Positions 43,707 through 55,064 are shown, counted from the first letter of the stretch. The stretch is 64,000 nucleotides of DNA from Sepiola atlantica (GCA_963556195.1 OY744529.1:62392580-62456579); one strand, 5' to 3'. Numbers and translations: made by a program. The notes: generated from the sequence alone by a model not told the origin.

Positions 43707-43752
43707 GACCTTGTGTCACATCTTACCGCTGTGGGAGGGAGTAAATGAAAAA
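43707..43752 (+). repeat. SINE tail fragment
   Basis: GACCTTGTGTCACATCTTAC followed by CGCTGTGGGAGGGAGTAAAT is the 3' end shared by the U2-headed SINEs. The head and core are missing. Confidence 0.85.
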
Positions 43753-43802
43753 AAAGAAGAGCAGATAATAAACGAATAATTATCAAGAAAGAAATATTTA
43801 GT

Positions 43803-43900
43803 ATTCTAAAATGGATGACGTCACAAAATGAGCTTTATTTTTTCAAAAATTGCCAAAAGCTACTGTTCATCCTTTATGACGTCATCCATTTTCAAGTTAA
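43803..43900. mobile_element. Short palindromic element with CRE-like arms
   Basis: AAAATGGATGACGTCA (about 43809-43824) is exactly mirrored by TGACGTCATCCATTTT (about 43878-43893). The loop of about 53 bp includes a smaller AAAAGCT/AGCTTT pairing. Each arm contains TGACGTCA, the cAMP-response-element core. Probably a MITE remnant. Confidence 0.6.
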
Positions 43901-44339
43901 TACTTTTTTGTACAAACATGATTATCAACCAATATCAAAATTAAGAAATTATATATCCATATATCCTTCTTTTTTTTGTCTAACATATAAATTTATCTTG
44001 CCGGATTTTTCACTTTAGACTCATAATACAGCTGAAAGATCGATATTTGCTTCTGACTATCCAACTTTTGTTTTTGGTTGTATACCATGTTATTTGATAT
44101 AAGTAAAAGGGTACTTTGCTTCCGTTTCATTAGAAAATTAATTAGTCCGATTCAGAAGATTTATAAAATGGGCACATTCTTTACTAATGTCTTAAAAAGA
44201 AATATCAGCTTACGTCATTAATAAAAACAAAAGCCAGGCAACGTCGGGTATTCATACTAGTTTAATAATATACATAACAAATATTGACCCGACGAACATC
44301 TATATATAGAAAAGGTGTGTGTGTGTGTGCATCAAGCCA

Positions 44340-45130
44340 TCAAATATAAATGGTTGATCTCGCAAAAATGATGACGTATTAGCAATCATCAGGTTTCTTG
44401 GAATGTGTTATTCACAGGTTGCATACATTTTGATGGTTTCGGGGGTTATAAAATTAACACCCACCCCCCACCTCTAAATTCAAACATTTCTGATTTGCAT
44501 GAAATTTAAATCGTAGATATTAGAGACCAATTAAGAAAGATTGCCAAGACTTGAAGGCCATCTAAGTATTTTAAGAGAATCTGAGGGGAGATATAAAACG
44601 CACATAATCCCCCATTTGAACGTCTGTTATCATGTTCTTGTTTTTGTTTGTTGTTTATTTCTTTTTATGAAACAGGAATCTAATGAGTTATGTTTGATTT
44701 AATTTTGAGGGAGTAAAAGGGGCAAATGCCCCCCACACACACACACACACACATCCTCTGAAAATAACTGTATCGATGAATTTAAAAAAATGAACAAACT
44801 TTTTATGAACATTCTGAACATAGACAGTAGACATGAAGAAGAGTCTAATGAGTTATATTTGGTTCATTTTTTAGTGGAGCAAAGGGGGCCGAATGCCCCC
44901 CCCCCACTCTCGCTTTATTGAAAATAGATGTAGCCGTGATTTTAAAAAAACATATTTGTATGACATTTGGAACATATATAGTAGACAGGAAATGGGGTCT
45001 TATGAGTTATGTTTGATTGAATTTTGTGTGGAGCAAAGAGGGTAAAACCCTTCCTTAAAAATGAATGTACCTACTGATTGATTTACTTTTTAGGGAGCAA
45101 AGGGATCAGAACCTACCCTTTAAAAATAAA
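44340..45130 (+). repeat. Element with about 150-bp internal tandem units (third locus)
   Basis: A lead-in similar to 11960-12400 is followed by about three units with TAATGAGTTAT-TTTG-TT, TTTTAG-GGAGCAAAGGGG, CC-rich stretch, AAAATA-ATGTA and AACATA-ATAGTAGACA. Interrupted by C/CA runs near 44730-44752. Confidence 0.8.
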
Positions 45131-45600
45131 TGTACCCATAAGAGTTACCCATGAGTCCTTACTATACTGTGTGGTATTATATCACAGTGATAAACATTGG
45201 TATCCATTTCCTCTGGCGGAGAGAAACCTTAATGGGGTTGTTTGGTCACACGATGATCAATCAGACTATACGCATAGCAATTTCAACAGGACGTTTTTAG
45301 AACTCCATTCTGAGACTTGTAGGGTTCGCAGAGCAGACGGAGAGCTTCCAGATAGCCACAAAGTAAGACATATACACTCTCTCTTGCAACCTGTCAACTA
45401 CACACTCTGAGCACGGCTATCATCATTTGAATATATACAGCTCCCCAAACAAGAAAGAACTATCAGCAGCCGACATATACCCACTTTGTTTAATTCCTTT
45501 CAACAAATTCAGAGTTCTAACTTCTGGTCGCATACACTCAACTGTGTATGCAATGAAAAATCAATAAATTTATATAAATTGTTTGTTTAAAGAAAACCTT
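45131..45600 (+). other. Unclassified stretch with a short open frame
   Basis: A 110-codon frame (45078-45410) ends HSLLQPVNYTL; a possible AATAAA at about 45563 follows. I cannot assign it. It could be a decayed LTR or a terminal exon, but no splice acceptor is convincing. Confidence 0.35.
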
Positions 45601-45899
45601 GTTTTTTTTGTCTTTCTTCTTCAACAATCCTTTTCTTAACAATTATTATAGGAAAAAGGCTTGTAATTCACATGAAGATTCGTTCCTATACATTAACCAA
45701 AAGGGTAGATAAGTGGTCGAGCAGTCTCATAAAACTGCAACAGAATTTATTGAATAATTATATATTTTTAGATTTGTGTTTTCCAAAATCATTTCTTGAC
45801 ATATACACATATATAATGCTACTAGAAAAAATGGGACCTATTAAGCTCAGGTTAGATTGTTTGGATCTGGAAAAAGTAAGTTTGCAAAGTCCTCCTCCT

Positions 45900-46560
45900 C
45901 CTCCTCCATTTTATCGTCTTATTTCCCTTGTTTAGGGGTCTGACGTTTTCTAGCAGTCTGCAATCCCAGTCCCAAGCTTGGTGGCCTTGAGGATTGATTC
46001 CATTCAAATTCTATTGTCGAAGATCCTTGTTGATAGTTTGCATCCAAGTTCTTTTGGGTCGTCCAACTTTCCTTCAGCCTTCTACCTCAAAATCTTTGCA
46101 TTTCTTTTTTCAGCTAAGAATCGCATCTCTCAACATAGCCAAACTAATGTAGACGACTATCAGTCAAGAACGCATCAAACTTTAGTATATTCAACCTCAC
46201 CAACTGAGTATCAGAGCTGATATGCCGAGTCTGATTTGACCCGATATTGCATATCCATGTGATCATTGTTCTGTCATTACACTGAAGATGGGCGAGTGAC
46301 GACTGGGTAGGTGGCCAGCACTAACCTCTATACAGCATCATGCTCCTAACACAGCTGCTATATACCCTCTCCCTGGTAGTGAAAGGGACATCTCACGATG
46401 TTAGGACTGGCAATAGTTCACAGAACTTACCCCATGCTGATTTTACCCTAATGGTAGAGCTAAACTTGTAATCACCTTCAACATTCAACATCTCCCCAAG
46501 ATAATAAAAGGAGTCCACCACTTCAAGAGGGTTGTCATCCAACTTCACCTCAGTATAAAG
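45900..46560 (-). pseudogene. RTE-type LINE RT C-terminal fragment 1
   Basis: On the minus strand from 46560: LYTEVKLDDNPLEVVDSFYY then LGEML, SAWGKFCELLPVLTS, NDRTMITWICNIGSN, FGYVERC and near 46050 EGRRKVGRPKRTWMQTINKD. These are ordered motifs of the RT thumb and C-terminus. Several frame breaks. Confidence 0.85.
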
Positions 46561-46789
46561 CTAGTTAAAAATAAAAAGACATAATCAAAAGTAATCTTTT
46601 TCTGTTCACTAAATCTTCCCTTTCTATCTCTCTTTCTTTCTTTCACTCTCCAGCCACAGGGTAAATAGAATTACTACTGATGGTGATATTCCCTTTTGCT
46701 TATAATGAACTATTCCAATTTTTTATTCTTTCCTTTCTTCATAACCTTTGTCTGTTAATAAACAGAGAGAAAGAGCTTTCTCTGTGAAC

Positions 46790-47290
46790 TGAACTTGTTA
46801 CCTTAACTGTTCTACATCTACTAACCTAAGAACTGTCATCCATTCTTTCAATGTAGCCATACCATCGAAGCCTACTCTTCTGCACACATCTCCCTATACT
46901 ATCCAGATTTAATCTTCTTCTGAGGTCATCAGATCTAATCCTGTCTTTAAGACTCACATTACACATCCATTGTATCATTCTTATATCATTTCTCTCCATG
47001 CAACGCATGTCAGGTTTCACTTTCATACATCATCACACTGCATACACATGCCTGATAGATTCTTTCCATTGGTCGATAGTGGTAACACTCTGCTGGTTAG
47101 TAATGGCAGAAGTTCTCTGAACCTACTCCATACACTCCTAACTCTTGCAATCATACTAACACCTGCTCCACCCTGAGCACTAATAGTATCATCAAGATAA
47201 AAAAAACTTCTGAACAACCTCAATAGTTTCGTCATCCAGATATATTTTCTCCATATCTGAGTTTTCATCCATTACCATTGTCTTAAACTT
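46790..47290 (-). pseudogene. RTE-type LINE RT C-terminal fragment 2
   Basis: Two minus-strand frames: FRSFFYLDDTISAQGGAGVS, RVRSVWSRFRELLPLLTSRV (47023-47268) and MERNDIRMIQWMCNVSLKDR, RLRWYGYIERMDDSS (46826-47026). Same domain as fragment 1 but another copy, in the same orientation, about 250 bp away. Confidence 0.88.
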
Positions 47291-47329
47291 CTTACACACA
47301 AACTTATACTCAAAATAGTGAAATTAAGT

Positions 47330-48459
47330 TTCCGTTTCTTTTTCATCTAACATAAAGGAAAGTCATGTTTCTGCTTTTTTTTGTTTCATTTTACTTCATT
47401 AAGTTCTCAGAAATCAAGGGTCCCCTCCCTGGAGGTTAACACTTGGTTTCTATATGAGATCCATAGATATCCGAGTGTTCAATCAAGATTCTCCTCTACC
47501 CCCCAAGTGCTGAGTTAGTAAAGAAGTGAAGAACATCAATTTTCCTCTGCCCAATTGACCAGTTTACTGTGTTACAATATATATTTCTTGTGGTCTCTTG
47601 GTCTTACCGGATCCCAGGACAAGAATTCATCTAGTCTGATGGAGTATCCAGCTAAGTGCTGTTACTTGAGGTAACATCACTAGGAAGAGGTGTACCGTAC
47701 CTTGTATCAGCCAATGTATAGCCGTGTTAAGGGGATCTTATTTGGGCTTCGAATACTATGTTATTTTGAATATTTTGTCAGGGTTTACTTGTAGGGTAAA
47801 GTATCCTCACGCCAGGATGTCTTGACAAACCCTTGCACAGAGAGACTTTAGACACTCGAGGACAATGTCTAGTAGGCATTCAAGTTCTCTGCCTGTCTGT
47901 CTGTGTGTTCGGCTAAAACAAAGAAACTACCAAAGATATACTTATAAACCTTGCATATTCTGATTTAGTATGACATCGAGCAAGTTATGGTAAAAAAATA
48001 TACTCATATCCATTTGCTTAGGGTCATCAGGGACCAAATTAGTGTATGAAAGGTCAGAAAAGAATTACTTTCTTTTATTCTTACTACAAAATATTTGAAA
48101 AAGAGCAAAGAAACTAGCTCAAATAGGCAGTCAGCTGCTGCTGATTTTTTCTTTCGCTCCCTTGCTTTTAATTCTTTCTTTTAAAAATATTTTTCTATTA
48201 TATTGGACCAGTTGCGAAAGGTTACGCATGAGCGGGAAAAAGAGAGGCAGTGAAAGGTAGAGAAGGAGAGGGAGAGGGCGATAAAAGAAAGATGTTATAC
48301 TTTTTTTTTTTACTCTTCTTTTTTGTTATCCATGATCCTGGATAATGTCGAGTAGCCCTGCTAGTTGTGCATATATCTGGGTTTTGTATATGTAAGATTT
48401 TCTAGTTGATTGTAATTTTTCTATACATTTAAGATAATGTTATTGCATCTATATTTCAG
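47330..48459. other. Intronic DNA upstream of the SUFU exon
   Basis: No further exon recognised. CTGCCTGTCTGTCTGTGTGTTCGGCTAAAAC-type repeat (about 47893) resembles common invertebrate dispersed repeats. A purine-rich GAGAGGGAGAGGG stretch lies near 48265. A pyrimidine-rich tract leads into the exon acceptor. Confidence 0.5.
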
Positions 48460-48594
48460 GCTTGGAGGACCAGATCCACTTGATTATATAAGCATGTATT
48501 CCAACAATGGAGACCCTGACCAGAACATACCACCTCATTGGCATTACATCACGTTTGGTTTTAGTGACTTACACGGAGACGACAGAGTTCATCC
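48460..48594 (+). CDS. SUFU: SUFU (suppressor of fused), exon 2
   Basis: The acceptor ATATTTCAG and donor GTAAGT bound a 135-nt exon. With its first base completing the previous codon it reads LGGPDPLDYISMYSNNGDPD, then QNIPPHWHYITFG and FSDLHGDDRVH. This is the signature of the N-terminal domain of Suppressor of fused, the negative regulator of GLI/Ci transcription factors in Hedgehog signalling. From memory the vertebrate exon 2 also starts on the third base of a Trp codon and is 135 nt long, so both intron positions appear conserved. The exon is divisible by three. Exon 1 and exon 3 were not found in this window by eye; animal introns here are evidently long and repeat-filled. Confidence 0.95.
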
Positions 48595-48846
48595 GTAAGT
48601 ATATATAAAAAAAACATGGTTATCAGTTTATATCAATTAAAATCATGATGAATGTTCAAAACCTAACAGCAAACGCTTTCCGTTCTCTATACATAACTCT
48701 GGTATGACTCATTCTTAGGTATGCCATCCAAGCCACAAATCATTATCCTCAAAAATATATCGTACACCTGGAGCATGTTCAACGGTAGGTAACCAAGATA
48801 ATGGCGGTATTTTTCTAGCTTACCTAAAATATTTGCATTGTTTTAA

Positions 48847-48867
48847 ATTCTTCTTCTTCTTCTTCTT

Positions 48868-48897
<30 letters not shown>
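48847..48897. repeat. (TTC)n microsatellite, tail of a minus-strand LINE
   Basis: About 17 TTC units. It lies exactly where the 3' tail of the minus-strand LINE fragment at 48900-49440 should be, so it may have grown from that LINE's GAA-type tail. Confidence 0.9.
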
Positions 48898-48898
<1 letters not shown>

Positions 48899-48899
48899 T

Positions 48900-49440
48900 G
48901 TCATTGAAGTTTCTCACTTTTTATGCAGTCCTTTGCATTTTTGTTGTACTCTGCAAAATCTTTCAAGCTGCACTGGTTGGGCAGTAGAGGGCAGACAAGG
49001 CAGTGCTGTATCGTATGGTCCTCCTTTCCATATTCGCAGATGGTTGAATCGGTTTTGTAGCCCTATCTAGTCATTGTTCTCAGACAGTTGAGTGTTTCCT
49101 ACTGGACCCAGGATGCTTCTAGGCCAGGAGGGAGGGCCTCAGAAGGAGGGATTCCAATGTTAATAGGGGAAGGGGGCATTCTCTAACCGTCTGGTCGACA
49201 TCTGGAGTCTGGTTTCTTCCTGAGATATTGTTAGGAGTTTGACATGGCTGAAGAAGCTTCTCCTTGACTTCAGTTGTTGGGCTGTTGATTCACGTCTGTG
49301 AAAGAGATGGCGATCATCACTAATAGTCTTTGTGATCTCTACTCAGCTGCCAACTTCCCATCTCACATCTCCAGGGACAATGCCAGTGAAGCGATGTAGA
49401 TTGTTTAGGTTGGTAGGCTTCAGGCAGCCAGTGATTGTTT
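48900..49440 (-). pseudogene. LINE ORF2 C-terminal zinc-finger end
   Basis: On the minus strand from about 49090: GYKTDSTICEYGKEDHTIQH, CLVCPLLPNQCSLKDFAEYN and NAKDC. It matches the C-terminal CCHC-like ending (C-C-H-C spacing) of RTE/L1-like LINE proteins. Further upstream, degraded frames to 49440 continue the same orientation. Confidence 0.78.
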
Positions 49441-51220
49441 TAAATGATTTTTATTTACAAGATATATTTACAATTTCATGGAAAAACACACCTTAAAACA
49501 AAGAAAAATACAGAAACCAAATAACATAAGAAGCCGGTTAGTAAGATCCTTCCAAATCTTTAAAATAGTAGACTGGCCACTGTTTTCTGAAAACAAGCAG
49601 GTCAATCTCTAGCTGGGATTGAGACTTAAGTGAATGCAAATAAAATAGGGGTGGAGTTTATCTTTGTGATCTGGGTCGTGCAGCCAGCCTGGGGCAATTT
49701 TCTGTACATGAGCTGTTAAATTCATGTTTAACAGGCTGATGACATCGATAGGCCAAGAAATGAATTTAACATACGGTTTTGTCCTAGCTGGAAGGGGGCG
49801 TGGAGCAATCTAACAGTGTCTGGTTATAACGAAGGACCCCACACGCTTCTTTCACCCGTGGGTATCCTTGTCGGCCACTCACGCACAGGTGTTTGATATC
49901 CCGGTCGCGGTGCCGAGTAAAACAGATACCTCACTCTGATCCGGTGTCACTGAACCACTTGTAACATAGGTGGTCCACTCGTGTCTCTATCTCTGTGCTC
50001 ACACGTCTGGTTCTCTGCGCAGAAATCTTTCCAGACTGTGAACACCCTCTTTGGCCGGTGATCATTTTAGTGGCAGTAAAAACAAAGATGTGTCGAATCT
50101 CCTCCGGGTCGGATGATGATGATTTCGTGATTCTGTGAAGGCAAAGTTACACAAGCAGAGCAAATAGATAATAGGAATAATTCAAACAACTCAGCGATTT
50201 CTTTTTGTACCAAATAATTATTAACAAGATAACCAACTGTTTTTAAAACGTCGAATTAAAGTCTGCTTTTCGATAATGTCTTTGTTTACTAACTATCTCG
50301 TCTCTCTCTCTCTGTGCGTGAGAGCCCATTTATGATTGTAAGTCCTTAAGTAAGTTGTAACTTGTCTACTGAACGGTGGGGGGGATACTATGGGCAACGT
50401 CATCCAAACGGGAAGCCTTTCGCGCGACATTCCCGTTTGGTGGCCGCTCGAGTCTGAGCTCCGGCTAACACGACCGTCCAGGCCGCGAACCCAAATCTAA
50501 CTGACTGTCTACTCAAAACAAAATCCTTTCTCTTCCCAAAAAGGCATATTGTCACACCATCTCCCTTTCTTGGGAGTGGGTTGGGGTTGGGTTGTATTGA
50601 ATTTCTCTCTCAAACGGTAATTACTCTCTTTTTCTTTTCTCGTTGGGTGGTACGACAATCGAAATTCATCGCTTAGGCTTTTTAGATATTATCTAGATAG
50701 AAAGCAATTATCCGTACCCCGCTGGAGAAAGGAGACTCTCGCCCTAATTAATGATGACAGCTTAGAGGGCTATCTCAAACTCCGGCCTCGCGCGCCCAAC
50801 TAACATAGTACTGACACACGTATGTTTTTCATTGGCGATAAAAAGATTTTGCCAAAACCTGGTTCACCTGTTTAAACTCGGCCTGTGTAAGATTTAAATG
50901 CAATTGACGATCTCACATGGCTTTCTCAGACAGCCCGGCGCCCCAACCCAGTTTGTTTTGAATAGCTGATTCCGTGTGAATATATACTAGTCTCAATTCT
51001 CTACCTCAATTCTACATAGGGCCTAACCATCACCAAGATGCATACTAGTGTGCCCTAAAAGTGCACGATTTCTGTCGGTGCTATTGGTCCTGTCACATGG
51101 TTTGTTATGACGAAGTGGCCATTGTAAACTGCCAACTACAATAGTTTTCATCTTAAGAAAGACTGAGAGATACAATAAAATCACAGTCAATATGAGATAA
51201 AGATTATGATTGTTTTGATC
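49441..51220. other. GC-richer repeat-like stretch, class uncertain
   Basis: Distinctly less AT-rich than its surroundings, with blocks such as GGGCAACGTCATCCAAACGG, CATTCCCGTTTGGTGGCCGC and CATATTGTCACACCATCTCC. TGTCACACC followed by a pyrimidine-rich segment resembles an LTR/internal junction on the minus strand. No pol frame was found, so this may be a decayed LTR element or SUFU intron. Confidence 0.4.
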
Positions 51221-51229
51221 TCCCATGTC

Positions 51230-51605
51230 TTCCAGCTATGTCCGTAGTGCCATTGTAAATGCCACTGAATGCTGGGCCCGCACTAGCTTGGTCTTTCTGA
51301 GGATTCAGAGGATTGACATGACTATAGTTCGGTGAATTTGTGGTGTGCGCCTTAAAAAAAGAGATAGTTTTGACTCCTTGCTATTGAAGTTGAAGATGCC
51401 AAAACTGGATTCAGATTTGCGTTGCAACCGTCTATATGGGTATGGCCATGTTGAACAAAGCTCTGGTTGAATAAACAGATGTACTCAATTGAGAATAAGC
51501 GGAGAAAAGACTTGGAATGATTCAGTCAAAGACGACCTCAAGCAATGGCACATCGAAATCAATTTAAATGATAGTTTCATCGAGAAAGTCACTTTTTAAG
51601 TTTTG
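51230..51605 (+). pseudogene. RTE-type LINE RT C-terminal fragment 3
   Basis: Plus frame: YVRSAIVNATECWART, RIQRIDMTIVR, ICGVRLKKRDSFDSLL, LYGYGHVEQSSG, EKTWNDSVKDDLKQW. Ordered motifs of the C-terminal RT region with single stops. Orientation opposite to the fragments at 45900-47290. Confidence 0.82.
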
Positions 51606-52387
51606 CACTACGAAAGGCAAACAGTGTTTGACATGAAAAAAAACTTGCTTACCAAAAACCTTACAAAGTAGATTTGCTCTCCTCCCTTTCTTCACAGAAG
51701 AGACGTTGCTAGTCTAATATTATTTCCATGGAACGTGCTCGACTGAGCTCAAATCTTTGGTTCCTCCTTGTAAGACATTCACAGTCAGAACTCATATTGC
51801 TACCACAATGGCAAAAGACTTTCCTTTCTCTCTCCATGTCCCTAGCCTCAGGCGGAATTTCCATGGAGAGAGCTTTTTCACAAGGGCTTCCTGCCTGTGA
51901 AACACATTACCATGAAACTACTTCCCTGCAAATTACAAATTGCTCATCTTCAAATCGAATGTCAGCAAATTCTGGTCCTAAACGCCCCAAAGTAAGTAAT
52001 CAAACCCAGTTCATATCATCTATTGATCAATGTTAGTACTCTCATAATCATTCTCATCTTTCTGTTGATTATCATTACGTCACATAAACCTTTATCCTTA
52101 AGTTGCTTCTGACTTTGATAAGTAGTAACCCAATGGAAAGAAAAAAACATTTAATTTGATGCAGGCATATTGCTCCAGTTTATCAACCATCATAAAGATC
52201 ACAGAGACACTCAAACACAATATTACCGAAACCTATGAAACTTATTACATGTGTAAAGTTATGACAAATAGACAATATACACACAACAGAATATCTATAT
52301 CATGCATTTGTCACAGGTTTGAAGAGGTAATAAATGATTACTATCCCGTTTGTTGTGTGAATCAGAAGGGAATCTTTTTTGTTATAG
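51606..52387. other. Non-coding stretch with a 102-codon open frame
   Basis: A plus frame at 51728-52036 has no recognised domain. A GTAAGT lies at 51992, so it could pass for an exon, but no SUFU-like sequence is present. Confidence 0.35.
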
Positions 52388-53425
52388 TGAAATAAAATGA
52401 TTAGCAAACACGTACAATATAAATACAACAAAGAAGAAGAAGACTCGTATTGAAATAAATAAATGTGTTACATGAATATTGATTTAGTTTGAATAATCTC
52501 GGGCAAAGTCAGGTCGGGCCAGTTAGTACTTAAAAATGATTAGCAGCCACGTACAACATAAATACAAGAAACAAAAAGACTGATTTTGAAATAAATAAAT
52601 GTGTTACATGAATATTGGTTTAGTTTTAATAATCCCTGGCAAAGTCAGGTCAGGACAGTTAGTACTGAAATAAAATGATTAGCAGACACGTACAACATAA
52701 ATACAACAAATAAGAAGACTCATTTTGAAAAAAATAAATGTGTTATATGAATATTAATTTAGTTAGAATAATTCCGAGCAAAGTCTGGTCAGGACAGTTG
52801 GTACTAAAATAAAATGATGAGCAGACACGTACAACATAAATACAAGAAACAAAAAGACTGATTTTGAAATAAATAAATGTGTTACATAAATATTGGTTTA
52901 GTTTGAATAATCCCCGGCCAAGTCAGGTTGGGACAGTTAGTACTGAAATAAAATGATTAGCAGACACGTACAACATAAATACAACAAATAAGAAGATTCG
53001 TATTGAAATAAATAAATGGTTTACATGAATAGTAATCTAGTTTGACCAATCCCGGGCAGAGTCAGGTCGGGACAGTTAGTACTTAAATAAAATGATTAGC
53101 AGACACGTACAACATAAGAAGACTCGTATTGAAATAAATAAATGTGTTACATGAATATTGGTTTAGTTTGAATAATTCCGAGCAAAGTCTGGTCAGGACA
53201 GTACTAAAATAAAATTATTAGCAGACATGTGCAACATAAATACAAGAAACAAGAATACTCGTATTGAAATAAATAAATGTGTTACATGAATATTGGTTTA
53301 GTTTGAATAATCCAGGGCAAAGTCAGGTTGGGACAGTTAGTACTGAAATAAAATGATTAGCATAGTTGTAAAAAATAAATACAACAAACAAGACGACTTC
53401 TATGGAAATAAATAATTGGGTATTT
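52388..53425. repeat. Satellite array, about 139-bp unit, about 7.5 copies
   Basis: The motif GATTAGCAGACACGTACAAC begins at about 52399, 52538, 52676, 52816, 52954, 53094, 53215 and 53355, giving spacings near 139 except one of about 121. Each unit also holds TAAATAAATGTGTTACATGA, TTGGTTTAGTTTGAATAAT and AAAGTCAGGTCGGGACAG. Units tend to alternate between two types: ATACAAGAAAC with ACTGAAAT, and ATACAACAAA with ACTAAAAT. Confidence 0.95.
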
Positions 53426-53880
53426 TGGCATTACATGAATACTGAGGTTTTGTTATATATTCAAAATTCTTACAATTTAGTTCATAGAAATTATTCATTA
53501 AGAAAACATTTTGTTTTGTCACTGTGTGAATCCTTTTTGGGAATAAAAATTATCGTGTCTATTTTTATTAGTTATCAGGTTACTATTGGCTTGGTTTATT
53601 TCGTTTGGGGATAGGGGAAAGGAAGATAGCCTCCCTTTACAATACTAGATAAAGGGAAGAGGGAATTTGTGACAGATAAGTTATTTTTAGGATGATGAAA
53701 TGAACACAATTTCCAGTTTGATTTTTTTCTTTAACGCCATATCAATCTTTCACCGCTACACATTCATAAAAGTTTGAAAGCATTAGACATATATTTTATA
53801 CTTTAAGATTCAAAATATATATTTTTTTTAACTGTAAAGTTTTGAAGTTGGACAACATTTGCTTGTATTGTATATTGTAT

Positions 53881-53883
<3 letters not shown>

Positions 53884-53949
<66 letters not shown>
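53884..53949. repeat. (CAT)n trinucleotide array
   Basis: About 22 CAT/ATC units. A poly-Met frame on the minus strand is an artefact of this. Confidence 0.98.
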
Positions 53950-54279
53950 GCAAAAAAAAGATCACCATTTTTTGTAAATGTACAAGCCATGGCAAAATTT
54001 ACAAAATTAGCTGACTGACTTAGAAGGTTAGGTAGCCATTAGTGTGCTCATTTTCCATGACTAATATAATCATAACACATAGTCTAGAAACTTTTTCATC
54101 CATCCATTCATCCATGTGCATATTCTGGAGAGATTCACCACATGCTTTAGAACAAAACCCCATACAGGGGTCGATTGTTTTGTTGCGTCAGCACAAATGT
54201 CATTTAGCAGATCATACTGAAGTACTTACTAAAGGCATCTTCAAGACTGGATAAGTATACAGCTCGCTAAATCTTTATA

Positions 54280-54560
54280 AATCCCACTTCTTTACTGTAG
54301 AGGTCTCTAAATGCCGGAAAATGTTCTACTCTAATAGCTTCTTTCCATCAGACTGCTCGCCTTTGGAATTCCCTTCCTGCTCCCTATTTCCCCGACAGTA
54401 CCAACATGCAGAAATTTTAAATGTAATGTGAACAAACATTTTGCTGCCCAACTCCCCACCCAGGTTGCCCCCTTATATATCTGGATCTACCACAGTAGCC
54501 CTTATGCTACAGTGACAATATTGCCTTGTTGGGGGTGAATATAATTTTTTTAAAAAGTAC
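54280..54560 (+). pseudogene. Jockey-like LINE 3' end
   Basis: Plus frame FHQTARLWNSLPAPYFPD then STNMQKF and stop: the conserved R-WNSLP motif at the end of jockey/CR1-type ORF2. The 3' UTR ends TGCTACAGTGACAATATTGC, CTTGTTGGGGGTGAAT, close to the end of the LINE at 2902-5611. It carries the C-terminal part that the latter lacks. Confidence 0.88.
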
Positions 54561-55064
54561 TTTATACTTTTACAGATCTTCACTTAATACAGGCAGCACG
54601 TCTTCCTGTTGTCAAGAATGGTCTTCTGTGAAGCTGTGATGTCTCTCTTATCTCCATAAAAAGACCACCACTTTTCATAAATGCACTGTGATGAACTCCA
54701 CTAAAACGAGTTTGTGATCTATTGTAGGTGGAGAAAAGAATAAATGTTATTAACACTTTCGTTACAAATGACCAATGAGAATATTCGCTTTCTGAATAAA
54801 AATCTGTGAGCTTTAAAAAAAATTTTACGGGTGAGGAGTTTGGATATTTTTCTTTTCTTTTTTTATTGTATATTTGCGATTAAATGTGATTTTGCTTGCT
54901 AGACTGTTTATGGCTACTTTACTTTTGGCATTTGTGAACACTTATGTGAGATTGTATTAAACTTATTGTTGGTATACGTTGCCAAAGCAGTTTTAGTGAG
55001 GTTTTCCCATGTGTTATGTCTGAAAGAAACTGAATAAGTGAAAGAGAAGAAGATGGTGCATTTG
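54561..55064. other. Non-coding stretch
   Basis: AT-rich; no gene or clear repeat recognised. Confidence 0.45.

Noticed and set aside
48719..48784. Possible 66-nt exon after SUFU exon 2 (AG before, GTAGGT after)
   Set aside because: The frame does not resemble SUFU exon 3 (expected motif GFGFELTF-like), and splice sites alone are not enough.
51728..52036. 102-codon open frame with a GTAAGT nearby
   Set aside because: No similarity to SUFU or to any family I know; frame length is compatible with chance.
52388..53425. CRISPR-like array
   Set aside because: Units are contiguous near-identical 139-mers without separate spacers, in a eukaryotic genome; this is a satellite.
53796..53990. Poly-methionine open frame
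   Set aside because: Translation of the (CAT)n array on the minus strand.
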